This document shows positions 1-6,521 of a DNA stretch of 14,716 nucleotides, one piece after another (within the stretch, counting starts at the first letter, position 1; every line of letters starts with the position of its first letter). The notes below the pieces were generated by a model, which was given only the letters and a program-made list of their open reading frames with translations, did no database searches and was not told the DNA's origin. A program made the position numbers and the translations under genes. The DNA is from CAYVSP01 sp964453655 (GTDB lineage: Bacteria > Patescibacteriota > Saccharimonadia > Saccharimonadales > CAYVSP01): positions 1 through 14,716 of the forward strand of contig CAYVSP010000021.1 of NCBI GenBank assembly GCA_964453655.1. The letters run 5' to 3'.

Positions 1-124
1 TATGTTATGCTTAAGTCAAGCAAGTGGTTACGAAACCCTCTCCGTTGTCATAATTAGTCCCTCTTACGACTCAATATCATCGCGGTAAGCAATTAATAAG
101 CGCGAGCGATATTAAGCTAAAAGA

Positions 125-128
125 AGGA
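125..128 (+). promoter_or_regulatory. Shine-Dalgarno of the RRM gene
   Basis: The AGGA core of AAGAAGGAAT sits eight bases before the ATG at 137. It is one of the few clear ribosome binding sites in the window and fixes the start. I see no convincing -35/-10 pair in bases 1-120. Confidence 0.7.
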
Positions 129-136
129 ATAAAAAC

Positions 137-424
137 ATGGCAATGAAACTATATGTAGGCGGACTGGCTTACAGTGTTACAGATCAAGATCTAGAGAAGC
201 TCTTTGCCGAGCAAGGTAAGGTTGCGAGTGCGGTAGTCATTAAAGATAGAGATACCGGCCAGTCCAAAGGATTCGGCTTTGTTGAGATGGACGATGTCAA
301 AGAAGGGCAGAATGCTATTAAAGAACTAAATGGCAAAGACGTCAGTGGACGCTCAATAGTTGTGAATCAGGCTCGACCTCAAGAGGATCGTTCCGGTGGT
401 GGCGGCTTTCGAAAAGCCTACTAA
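137..424 (+). CDS. RRM-domain RNA-binding protein
   Basis: This is a single RNA-recognition-motif protein of 95 residues, expected to bind single-stranded RNA in the cytoplasm as a chaperone or stability factor. Its RNA target cannot be read from sequence. The RRM fills residues 3-80. RNP2 is LYVGGL at 5-10 and RNP1 is KGFGFVEM at 44-51, so the two aromatic positions of the RNP1 core (F46, F48) are kept while the last position is Met instead of Phe/Tyr. A short Gly-rich tail (SGGGGFRKAY) follows, as in cyanobacterial and CPR glycine-rich RRM proteins. The start is supported by an AGGA Shine-Dalgarno at 125-128, eight bases before the ATG. The gene stands alone, and the ATP-grasp gene begins 56 bp downstream on the same strand. 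Confidence in the fold is very high; the role is inferred. Confidence 0.95.
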   Translation: MAMKLYVGGLAYSVTDQDLEKLFAEQGKVASAVVIKDRDTGQSKGFGFVEMDDVKEGQNAIKELNGKDVSGRSIVVNQARPQEDRSGGGGFRKAY

Positions 425-480
425 TACCCGGCTGACCTAAACTAGTTGAGCAACATCAAAATTTAACCAGAACGGACAAT

Positions 481-1521
481 ATGTTTATAAAAAAAACTAA
501 GCACATTGAGATAGTGCGCTCCAACAAGACCTGGTTGAGCTCGATGAGCCAGCAGTCATGCGACGCTATATACAACGTTTTATCAGCCCACTACAGCGAA
601 GTTGGAGTCACCGTTGTTGATACAGTTGATGATCTTGAAGCGTTAGCTTTCAAAAGACCCGATTTAGTATTTTTAGGCATGAAGTTTGTGCCTAGGGACC
701 CACTTTTGGGCCCACAAGACCCGGCCGGCGTTTGGATAACAACCTTTCTTGATGATTGCGGCATTGCTTATACTGGATCAGCCCAGATTGCTCATGAGTA
801 TGACGCCGATAAAACACTTGCCAAACAAAGCGTGCACGCTGCCGGTTTAGCAACTTCTGCGCATCATGTTGTCAGGCAAAATGAACTCTTGAAACAAAGC
901 AATATAACGCTGCCCTATCCTTTGTTCGTAAAGCCGACTAACCGAGGCGGCGGGCTTGGGGTTGACCCTCAGTCTGTGGTTAATAACTTTAATGAGTTGA
1001 AGGCTAAAGTCAGTTCGCTGGCAACTAATTTTGGAGCCGACTCATTGATTGAACGCTATCTATCGGGCCGCGAATTCAGTGTCGCAATACTAAAAGATCA
1101 ATTATCGTCTGAACTCTTGGCGATGCCCCTAGAATTAATTGCGCCATCAGGCCAAAACGGTATACGCATTCTGAGTGATCAAGTAAAATCGGCCAATGCC
1201 GAACAAGCCATTGGAGTTACCGACCAAGCTATAGCCTACTCCGTAAAGGGGTTGGCTCTAGAGGTTTTTAAAGTCTTGGGGGCACGTGATTACGGGCGCA
1301 TAGATATTCGCTTAGATGATCAAGGCACGCCGACTTTTCTAGAAGCTAACCTGCTACCCAGCCTGATTAGTGGCTACGGTTCATTTCCGAAGGCTTGTGT
1401 TATAAATCAAGCTCTTGGCTATAAGCATATGATTCTGGCAATTAGTGAGCTTGGTTTATCGCGCAATACGATAGCGGATGCTGCAGTTCTATTCAGGGAA
1501 CCAACGCCTGAGCCTGTTTAA
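481..1521 (+). CDS. D-alanine--D-alanine ligase-like ATP-grasp protein
   Basis: This is an ATP-grasp carboxylate-amine ligase of 346 residues, most similar in layout to D-Ala-D-Ala ligase, which makes the dipeptide ending peptidoglycan precursors in the cytoplasm. Visible elements are FVKPTNRGGGLGV at 149-161 (ATP-binding Lys151 and the glycine loop), LIERYLSGREFSV at 189-201 (E191, E198), RDYGRIDIRL at 269-278 (D275), and LEAN at 287-290 (metal-binding E288 and N290). Two features differ from classical Ddl. The N-terminal substrate loop with the conserved Glu is not evident, and the motif after the metal ligands reads LLPSLISGYGSFP where Ddl normally has a T-x-PGMT-x-x-S pattern. The substrate may therefore be D-Ala or another small amino acid. 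The D,D-carboxypeptidases at 2395-4370 support a cell-wall role. The start has no clear Shine-Dalgarno; M22 is a possible alternative. Confidence 0.8.
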   Translation: MFIKKTKHIEIVRSNKTWLSSMSQQSCDAIYNVLSAHYSEVGVTVVDTVDDLEALAFKRPDLVFLGMKFVPRDPLLGPQDPAGVWITTFLDDCGIAYTGSAQIAHEYDADKTLAKQSVHAAGLATSAHHVVRQNELLKQSNITLPYPLFVKPTNRGGGLGVDPQSVVNNFNELKAKVSSLATNFGADSLIERYLSGREFSVAILKDQLSSELLAMPLELIAPSGQNGIRILSDQVKSANAEQAIGVTDQAIAYSVKGLALEVFKVLGARDYGRIDIRLDDQGTPTFLEANLLPSLISGYGSFPKACVINQALGYKHMILAISELGLSRNTIADAAVLFREPTPEPV

Positions 1522-1553
1522 AGTATTAGTGATATGACGTCTTAAATCCTGCT

Positions 1554-1628
1554 TGGCTGGGGAGGAGGGATTCGAACCCCCGAATGCCAGTACCAAAAAC
1601 TGGTGCCTTACCACTTGGCCACTCCCCA
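1554..1628 (-). tRNA. tRNA-Gln (anticodon UUG)
   Basis: Read on the minus strand this folds as a complete cloverleaf. The acceptor stem TGGGGAG (from 1628) pairs fully with CTCCCCA (ending at 1558). The D arm is GCC/GGC, and the anticodon stem CCAGT/ACTGG encloses the loop TTTTGGT. Position 33 is U and the anticodon is UUG at 1596-1594, which reads CAA/CAG glutamine codons. The variable loop is short (CATTC) and the T arm is GGGGG-TTCGAAT-CCCTC. The discriminator is G at 1557, and CCA is encoded in the DNA at 1556-1554. The mature body is 72 nt plus CCA. The U1-A72 first pair is typical of bacterial tRNA-Gln. The gene lies 32 bp beyond the ATP-grasp stop and is antisense to that transcript. 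Confidence 0.97.
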
Positions 1629-1633
1629 TCATC

Positions 1634-1645
1634 AAACGTACGTTT
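1634..1645. repeat. 12-bp palindrome AAACGTACGTTT
   Basis: This perfect inverted repeat ends six bases before the tRNA-Gln 5' end and overlaps the proposed -10 box. It has no spacer, so it is more likely a protein-binding site than an RNA hairpin. No regulator is suggested by the neighbouring genes. Confidence 0.4.
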
Positions 1646-1670
1646 TACTTATTTGCGGCTTTTACCACAA
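1642..1670 (-). promoter_or_regulatory. Putative tRNA-Gln promoter
   Basis: On the minus strand TTGTGG (1670-1665) and TAAAAC (1647-1642) are separated by exactly 17 bp. This would place the transcription start near 1635, a few bases before the mature tRNA 5' end at 1628. The hexamers match consensus 3/6 and 4/6. A 12-bp perfect palindrome at 1634-1645 overlaps the -10. Confidence 0.4.
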
Positions 1671-1702
1671 AACTCATTTTACGGTGTGTTTCTCCTCTCA
1701 CC

Positions 1703-1742
1703 AAACTAAACAGTTGAGTCGACTCAGCCGACTCCTTAGTTT
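1703..1742. repeat. Nested inverted repeat between the 159-residue gene and tRNA-Gln
   Basis: The outer arms are AAACTAA (1703-1709) and TTAGTTT (1736-1742). The inner arms are GAGTCG (1716-1721) and CGACTC (1729-1734) around a seven-base loop. A perfect palindrome TGAGTCGACTCA (1715-1726) competes with the inner stem. The structure could form a 13-bp bulged hairpin on either strand. It lies 60 bp beyond the stop of the minus-strand gene, where a terminator would be expected, but no T-run follows on either side. The bases between 1629 and 1801 show no gene. Confidence 0.4.
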
Positions 1743-1801
1743 ATTTGGGTGATTAATTAAAAACAGAGTAGATTTTAACGCAAAATAGACTATGGCTCAA
1801 T

Positions 1802-2281
1802 CTATGCTTCTACGGTTTGCATTTTTTCTGACAAAACTTCTAGAAATCTAAAGTCTCCATGATCTAATTCTTGCTCGGGCTGACGACCGGCATTAATTCT
1901 TTGGCCATTAGGTAGTATCAGCCATGCAAATCGGTGTTTTTCAGTCTCAAGCTCGCCGTTCGGATAGGCCCGAATACTTAGTGCGAGGGCATCGTGTGTG
2001 CCAGGTACTGCCTCTTCGTAATGGTCTAATGGTATCTCAACGCTACGAACAACTGCCCCACTTCCCAGTTTATATTTAACTATTTCACCCCGGCGTCGAT
2101 CAGCTTGTATAGGATGCATATCCTTATCTAGTTCGTCACGTAGGTCAGCGTCTGGACTAAAAAATCTATCCATTAAGGCGATAACTCTCTTTACCCTATC
2201 TTGTTCTGCTAATGGAACTGCAGTGAATACAGCTTCTTGACTTGGTCCACTTTGTGGTGAAGCATCTAGTGTGAGCGACAT
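1802..2281 (-). CDS. Hypothetical protein, 159 residues
   Basis: I do not recognise this protein. It is acidic and soluble, with no signal peptide, membrane segment or cysteine. The first 25 residues are rich in Ser/Pro/Ala and look disordered. Residues 26-60 should be helical (EQDRVKRVIALMDRFF), and residues 66-128 alternate beta-like segments (GEIVKYKLGSGAVVRSVEIPL, HDALALSIRAYPNG, RFAWLILPNGQRI), followed by a charged C-terminal helix. Such an alpha plus beta arrangement fits a small stand-alone domain, but no catalytic motif is visible. The start is supported by a GAAGA purine run six to ten bases upstream and by divergence from the carboxypeptidase gene. It is followed at 60 bp by an inverted repeat and then tRNA-Gln on the same strand. 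The frame is open and its codon use resembles its neighbours. Confidence 0.7.
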   Translation of the reverse strand: MSLTLDASPQSGPSQEAVFTAVPLAEQDRVKRVIALMDRFFSPDADLRDELDKDMHPIQADRRRGEIVKYKLGSGAVVRSVEIPLDHYEEAVPGTHDALALSIRAYPNGELETEKHRFAWLILPNGQRINAGRQPEQELDHGDFRFLEVLSEKMQTVEA

Positions 2282-2304
2282 ATTATCTTCTTTTTTTGTG
2301 TAAA

Positions 2305-2310
2305 ATTAAA
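2305..2310 (-). promoter_or_regulatory. Possible -10 box of the 159-residue gene
   Basis: TTTAAT on the minus strand lies 23 bases before the ATG at 2281 and leaves room for a roughly 17-base leader carrying the GAAGA ribosome site. No good -35 is seen. Confidence 0.25.
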
Positions 2311-2379
2311 ACTTCTGGTATTAGTGTGCGCTCGCTTCCAGAGGTTGTCAAGGGGTTTTATGCACAGGCATCCAAACGG

Positions 2380-2385
2380 TATACT
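2380..2385 (+). promoter_or_regulatory. -10 box of the carboxypeptidase gene, nearly leaderless
   Basis: TATACT matches TATAAT at five of six positions and ends nine bases before the ATG at 2395. A transcript starting six to eight bases downstream would carry a leader of only one to three bases. TTATGC at 2358-2363 (16-bp spacing) is a weak -35. The promoter position is the main reason to prefer the ATG at 2395 over the in-frame TTG at 2296. Confidence 0.45.
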
Positions 2386-2394
2386 AATATAAGC

Positions 2395-3639
2395 ATGCGC
2401 GTTATAGAGCCGTATCAACTTCGTAAACTTGGCCACAAAAAAAGACTGAGCGGCGGTTTTGCTATCTTGATAATAATAGTGTTAGTCACTAGCTATATTG
2501 CTGTGGCAATGATTAGGCCAATACCAAAGGTGAGCGCCAAAACTTTGCCTCTCAACGCCACAGCCTCAACTCCTACCCCGATTAAGTGGCCAGCCAGCGG
2601 TCAAGCTGCTTTTGGTGCAGTTGGCTTTGGCGTGTTAGCCGAATCTGGTGCACAGACACCGGCCCCTATTGCCAGCGTGGCCAAGATAATCACTGCCCTT
2701 GCCGTGCTAAAGCAAAAACCGCTTCAAATTGGCGAGCAAGGGCCTATGCTGACTATTGATCAGTCCGATGTCCAAGCCTATCGTGACTATGTTGCTAAAG
2801 GCGGCTCAGTAGTGCCTATCAACTTCGGGGAGCAAATTAGCGAATATCAAGCCCTTCAGGCAATGCTGCTTCCTTCTGCCAATAATATGGCCTTTACGCT
2901 ATCCAAGTGGGCCTTTGGCTCTGTCGATGCTTATATCAGTTATGCTGAAGGCTTGACTACGTCGCTTGGCCTAAAGCAGACCCATATTGCCGATGAAAGC
3001 GGCTTCTCGCCCCAAACAACTAGCACGCCGCACGACTTAGTACTGCTTGGACAAGCTGCTGCCTCGCAGCCCATAATTACAGAAATCGTAAATCAGAAGA
3101 CGGCCACTATACCTGTGGCCGGCGAGATCCATAACGTTAATTTATTGCTTGGGCAAAAAGACATTAATGGCATTAAGACCGGCAATACCAGCGAAGCAGG
3201 CGGGTGCTTGTTGTTTTCGGCTACCCATAATTATCCTAACAACCAAAAAGCAACGATAATCGGCGCGGTGGTGGGCAGCAAGGACTTGCCGATGGCTATG
3301 CGTGACACGCTAGCCCTACTAAGTTCAGTTACACCAAATTTTCAGATAACGACAGTCGTAAAGAAGAGCCAAGTAATTGCCTTATATAAGGCGCCATGGC
3401 AGGCACAAGCCAGCGCTATCGCTAGTCAAGATGTCTCGTTGCTAACTTGGGCTGGCAATAAACCGGTAGTTAGCATAGAGCTGCAGCAACTCTCGGCGCC
3501 AGCGTACATGGGTACAACAGTTGGAAAAGTCACACTTCAGTCAGGCAGTACTACAAAAATAGTACCCTTAAATCTCAGCCAGGACTTGCCGCCGCCCACA
3601 CGTGGTTGGCGGCTATCTCACCCTCTAGTCAGTCAATAA
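2395..3639 (+). CDS. Membrane-anchored D-alanyl-D-alanine carboxypeptidase (peptidase S11, low-molecular-weight PBP)
   Basis: This serine D,D-carboxypeptidase/penicillin-binding protein removes the terminal D-Ala of peptidoglycan stem pentapeptides outside the cytoplasmic membrane. Numbering is from the ATG at 2395 (414 residues). A basic N-terminus (LRKLGHKKR) and a hydrophobic helix at about 20-40 form a signal anchor. A Pro/Thr-rich linker follows. The three penicillin-binding motifs are present in order: SVAK at 94-97 (nucleophile Ser94, Lys97), SAN at 161-163, and KTG at 261-263 followed by the typical E-A-G-G-C-L segment. The last 90 residues resemble the beta-rich C-terminal domain of DacA-type enzymes. 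An in-frame TTG at 2296 would add 33 residues with no ribosome site and would run across the divergent promoter region, so I reject it. The stop overlaps the convergent M15 peptidase by 7 bp. Confidence 0.93.
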   Translation: MRVIEPYQLRKLGHKKRLSGGFAILIIIVLVTSYIAVAMIRPIPKVSAKTLPLNATASTPTPIKWPASGQAAFGAVGFGVLAESGAQTPAPIASVAKIITALAVLKQKPLQIGEQGPMLTIDQSDVQAYRDYVAKGGSVVPINFGEQISEYQALQAMLLPSANNMAFTLSKWAFGSVDAYISYAEGLTTSLGLKQTHIADESGFSPQTTSTPHDLVLLGQAAASQPIITEIVNQKTATIPVAGEIHNVNLLLGQKDINGIKTGNTSEAGGCLLFSATHNYPNNQKATIIGAVVGSKDLPMAMRDTLALLSSVTPNFQITTVVKKSQVIALYKAPWQAQASAIASQDVSLLTWAGNKPVVSIELQQLSAPAYMGTTVGKVTLQSGSTTKIVPLNLSQDLPPPTRGWRLSHPLVSQ

Positions 3640-4370
3640 GTAGGGGCTGGCGGCAATCCGAAAAACTCCTCCATAACCTGTCCAGTCTTTTGCATTTCGG
3701 CAGCTAATTCTTTGCCGACGTAGCGGAAGTGCCATGGTTCATTGCGATAGCCGGTAATGGCAGCTTTATTATCAGGGTACCTAAGTATAAAGCCGGACTT
3801 GTAGGCATTTGTCACTAGCCACTGGGCCGCGGCAGTTTTGCCAAAACAGTCTTCATAACAGCCGGTGGAGCCGATATCTACAGCCCAGCCGGTCTGGTGT
3901 TCGCTATAGCCTGGCCGTGCGCTTTCAGTGTCTGCCTTGGCTTGGCCGAAGCTTTGGATCTCACGATTATATACAGTAGTTTGTGTTGCATAGGACCGGT
4001 AACCGCTTTCAGGCGATAGGTTATAGCCAACTTGTTTGGCACTCGCCAGCATACTAGTAAAGGCTGCGGCTGCATCCTTACGCATAGTCTGTCCATTGCC
4101 TACCGCCACGAGGTCAGCCGGCGCATAGTTTGTCGGGCTCAAGGGGCGTTGTTTATTCACAACCCACCATAGGCTACCAGCTTGATTTATGGGATACAGC
4201 TGTTTGTTAAAGCTTGGCGATTGTGGGCTTGTGGCTTTGGCGGTAGATGGTTTGCTGGTTGAGGTCGACGACACAGTGTTTTTTATGTACGCATGCTTAT
4301 GACCCCACCACAAAACGCCAGCCGCAACGAGAAAGAAAGTAAATACTAGCAAAACCAGTTTATTTTTCAT
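3633..4370 (-). CDS. D-alanyl-D-alanine carboxypeptidase, VanY/peptidase M15B family
   Basis: This zinc metallopeptidase is predicted to cleave the C-terminal D-Ala from peptidoglycan peptides. It has 245 residues. An N-terminal hydrophobic helix at 4-22 exports or anchors the protein, and a Ser/Thr/Pro linker occupies 31-55. The M15 domain covers about 60-230. It contains SGYRSYATQ (R125), SEHQTGWAVD (zinc ligands His158 and Asp165), and EPWHFRY (general base Glu211, zinc ligand His214). All catalytic residues are present. C171 and C175 may form an extracytoplasmic disulfide. It faces the S11 carboxypeptidase tail to tail with a 7-bp overlap, so the pair offers two independent mechanisms for the same trimming step. 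The start follows a near-leaderless TATTAT box with no Shine-Dalgarno. Confidence 0.94.
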   Translation of the reverse strand: MKNKLVLLVFTFFLVAAGVLWWGHKHAYIKNTVSSTSTSKPSTAKATSPQSPSFNKQLYPINQAGSLWWVVNKQRPLSPTNYAPADLVAVGNGQTMRKDAAAAFTSMLASAKQVGYNLSPESGYRSYATQTTVYNREIQSFGQAKADTESARPGYSEHQTGWAVDIGSTGCYEDCFGKTAAAQWLVTNAYKSGFILRYPDNKAAITGYRNEPWHFRYVGKELAAEMQKTGQVMEEFFGLPPAPTY

Positions 4371-4383
4371 AAATACAATACCA

Positions 4384-4389
4384 ATAATA
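4384..4389 (-). promoter_or_regulatory. -10 box of the M15 carboxypeptidase gene
   Basis: TATTAT on the minus strand is 13 bases before the ATG at 4370, giving an expected leader of about five bases. No ribosome site is present. The -35 is weak (3/6 at 17-bp spacing). Confidence 0.35.
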
Positions 4390-4420
4390 GCCGTTTCGAC
4401 TATTTTTAGCTATGCTCGCT

Positions 4421-4440
4421 TCTTATGCTTGCTCATAAGA
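4421..4440. repeat. Inverted repeat in the divergent promoter region
   Basis: TCTTATG (4421-4427) and CATAAGA (4434-4440) are perfect 7-bp arms around a six-base loop. The repeat lies between the divergent M15 peptidase and alpha/beta-hydrolase genes, 27 bp before the latter's ATG. It could be an operator for the hydrolase promoter. A terminator is unlikely because no gene ends here. Confidence 0.35.
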
Positions 4441-4446
4441 GACTTT

Positions 4447-4452
4447 TATCTT
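4447..4452 (+). promoter_or_regulatory. Possible -10 box of the alpha/beta-hydrolase gene
   Basis: TATCTT lies 15 bases before the ATG at 4468, so the leader would be about eight bases and carry no Shine-Dalgarno. No matching -35 is seen. It supports the 4468 start only weakly. Confidence 0.25.
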
Positions 4453-4467
4453 AGAGTTACACCAACA

Positions 4468-5379
4468 ATGGCCAAAAAAACCACACTGGACGCTGCTGAC
4501 TTTATAGTACCTTTGCTTATAAATGGCCTGCAAGGTCGAATGCTTGCCTTGCCACATCAAACTAGAAAGTCAGAGGTTTTAGCGATCTATGGGCATCATG
4601 GTTCGTTAGAGAAGTGGTGGCCGCTTGCACTGGAACTTAGCCGCTATGGCTCAGTTACCATACCAGACCTGCCGGGTTTTGGTGGCATGCAAAGTTTCTA
4701 TAGGATTGGTCGCACCCCGACTCTGGATAATTTAGCAGATTACCTGGCAGCTTTTATAAAACTCCGCTATAAGCGCAAACGGGTGATAATTGTAGGTATC
4801 GCCTTCGGGTTTGTAGTGGTTACACGAATGCTCGAGCGTAGTCCTGATCTGGCGAGAAAAGTTGACGTGCTGATTAGCGTTGGTGGTTTTACTCGGTCTG
4901 ATGATATAAAGCTCAGTCCAAGAAAGCGCTTTAGCTATCGTTTTGGAGGTCGAGCTTTATCAATGTCAGTGCCGGCACTATTTGTAAAATATCTCTGTTT
5001 TGACCGGTTTATTCTTAGAAAGTATTATGAGCGGATTGCTAAATTAAAATCCACTGCAATCATTGACCAGGAAGTAAGGCTATGGCGTCTCAACGATACT
5101 AGAACACACTTTAGAACGATGGCTGAGCTTACAACATTTGATAACTGTAGAGCACATGTTTCTCTTCCGCTAGTTCATGTGCCCTTGCGCTCAAATCGTT
5201 ACCTTAATTATCAACATACCAAACAGCACCTGCATGTCATCTATTCTGACGTGATCGAAGTGCCTTCTCGCATCAAGTCCCAAGCAATCGGTACGGTTGA
5301 ATATAACGCTTCAACCACTAATTTACTGCCGGCCGCAGTCCATAATTTACTTAAACTCAGTGTTAAGGCGAAAGCTTGA
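4468..5379 (+). CDS. Alpha/beta-hydrolase-fold protein with alanine at the nucleophile position
   Basis: The fold is recognised from an HHG oxyanion-type loop followed by a conserved W (residues 43-52), DLPGFG (67-72), and a nucleophile elbow preceded by the hydrophobic strand RVIIVG. The elbow reads GIAFG at 110-114 instead of G-x-S-x-G: codon GCC at 4801-4803 gives Ala112 where the serine belongs. No convincing catalytic His is seen near the C-terminus. The protein is probably not a hydrolase but a binding, scaffold or lid protein. The C-terminal half (about 160-300) is rich in basic and aromatic residues. Numbering uses the ATG at 4468 (303 residues); an in-frame TTG at 4429 lies inside an inverted repeat and lacks a ribosome site. 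The AI-2E gene starts 38 bp downstream with its own promoter. Confidence 0.75.
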   Translation: MAKKTTLDAADFIVPLLINGLQGRMLALPHQTRKSEVLAIYGHHGSLEKWWPLALELSRYGSVTIPDLPGFGGMQSFYRIGRTPTLDNLADYLAAFIKLRYKRKRVIIVGIAFGFVVVTRMLERSPDLARKVDVLISVGGFTRSDDIKLSPRKRFSYRFGGRALSMSVPALFVKYLCFDRFILRKYYERIAKLKSTAIIDQEVRLWRLNDTRTHFRTMAELTTFDNCRAHVSLPLVHVPLRSNRYLNYQHTKQHLHVIYSDVIEVPSRIKSQAIGTVEYNASTTNLLPAAVHNLLKLSVKAKA

Positions 5380-5382
5380 GGA

Positions 5383-5410
5383 TTGCGCTTAAGTATTAAC
5401 GTGCGATAAT
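5383..5410 (+). promoter_or_regulatory. Extended -10 promoter giving a leaderless AI-2E transcript
   Basis: TTGCGC (5383-5388) is followed after 16 bp by GATAAT (5405-5410), with TGC directly before the -10 as an extended TGn element. Only seven bases separate the -10 from the ATG at 5418, so transcription should start at or next to the A of the start codon. Confidence 0.5.
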
Positions 5411-5417
5411 AATTAAC

Positions 5418-6521
5418 ATGTTTTCTATATTCAAAACCAAAAAAGACTCAGTTGAAGTTACGGTTTCTAACGGTACCGTTGTCCGCGTCGTGATATTGAT
5501 AACTCTATCCTTCCTTTTACTTGTTGGATTGCGACGAGCATCGCATGCCTTTACCTTAATTTTTTTGGCTTTCTTTTTAACCTTGGCACTCAATGCGCCG
5601 GTCCATTGGCTAGCTCAGCGTATCCCGGGTAAAAAGCGCGGCAGCCGTGTCTTGGCCACTGCGTTTTCATTTTTGGCTATCATAGCTTTGCTAACCGCCT
5701 TTTTGGTTAGTATTGTTCCGCCAATAGTGCGTCAAACCGATGTATTCATTCAACAGGCTCCGCAGTTGGTGGAGGATGTTCGTGGCCAAGACTCATCACT
5801 TGGTCGACTTGTGCGCCGCTACAACCTTGAAGGACAAGTCAATAAACTATCCGGCCAGTTATCTTCGCGACTCGATAATATTACTAGCTCTGCCGTCAGC
5901 ACCTTTACCCGAATTACTAGTAGTATTTTTGCCGTACTGACCGTTTTAGTACTTACCTTTATGATGTTAATTGAAGGTCCCAGTTGGCTTGAGTTTGCTA
6001 AAAGATTGATTCCCGACCACAAGCAGGGACACATTGAAAGCTTGGCGCGCGATATGTACCGGGTTGTGAGAGGTTACACCAATGGCCAGCTACTACTAGC
6101 TACACTGGCGGCCATCCTTATATTTATTCCGCTAGTGATTCTGAACGTCAGTTATCCTATAGCTCTAATGTTCGTAGTGTTTATTTGCGGGTTAATTCCG
6201 TTAGTTGGCCATAGTATTGGTGCGGTCATAGTGACGACGATTACCCTTTTCCATTCACCACTCGCTGCCATTATTATCCTAGCCTACTATATCCTCTATC
6301 AGCAGATTGAAAACTATGTTATTCAGCCGCGTCTTCAAGCCAACAATACAGACATGTCCCCTTTACTGGTATTTATGTCGGTTATCATTGGCGTCAGCTT
6401 CAACGGTCTTATAGGCGGTTTAGTGGCCATTCCTATCGCTGGCTGCATTAGGATACTTGCTTTGGATTTTCTTGAACGAAGAAAACTGCTTGAACCGGTT
6501 CCTACAGACGGTTCCAAATAG
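5418..6521 (+). CDS. AI-2E family transporter (UPF0118 membrane protein)
   Basis: This is a polytopic inner-membrane protein of 367 residues, the usual family length. Family members export diverse small molecules or act as Na+/H+ antiporters; the name comes from E. coli TqsA. Hydrophobic segments lie at about 22-38, 43-60, 77-100, 168-186, 224-243, 246-263, 266-280, 281-295 and 314-345. The central soluble part (about 101-165, VPPIVRQTDVFIQQAPQLVEDV) matches the family's helical domain. The C-terminal hallmarks GLIPLVGHSIGAV (258-270) and QQIENYVIQPRL (295-306) are intact. The substrate cannot be predicted. It follows the alpha/beta-hydrolase-fold gene by 38 bp with its own promoter. Its last 20 bp overlap the convergent end of cysS with no terminator between them. 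Confidence 0.93.
   Translation: MFSIFKTKKDSVEVTVSNGTVVRVVILITLSFLLLVGLRRASHAFTLIFLAFFLTLALNAPVHWLAQRIPGKKRGSRVLATAFSFLAIIALLTAFLVSIVPPIVRQTDVFIQQAPQLVEDVRGQDSSLGRLVRRYNLEGQVNKLSGQLSSRLDNITSSAVSTFTRITSSIFAVLTVLVLTFMMLIEGPSWLEFAKRLIPDHKQGHIESLARDMYRVVRGYTNGQLLLATLAAILIFIPLVILNVSYPIALMFVVFICGLIPLVGHSIGAVIVTTITLFHSPLAAIIILAYYILYQQIENYVIQPRLQANNTDMSPLLVFMSVIIGVSFNGLIGGLVAIPIAGCIRILALDFLERRKLLEPVPTDGSK

Noticed and set aside
2358..2366. TTATGCACA, a relaxed DnaA box, and TTTTACACA at 2305-2297 on the minus strand
   Set aside because: Relaxed boxes are expected by chance at this length. They lie in an ordinary divergent promoter region far from replication genes.
2296..2394. Upstream TTG extension of the S11 carboxypeptidase
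   Set aside because: There is no ribosome site, it crosses the divergent promoter region, and a strong -10 box lies right before the ATG at 2395.
3878..4096. Open frame within the M15 carboxypeptidase gene
   Set aside because: It lies wholly inside a gene with intact catalytic motifs, on the same strand in another frame, and shows no domain.
4429..4467. Upstream TTG extension of the alpha/beta-hydrolase-fold gene
   Set aside because: The TTG is inside the loop and arm of an inverted repeat with no ribosome site. The ATG at 4468 gives a natural N-terminus.
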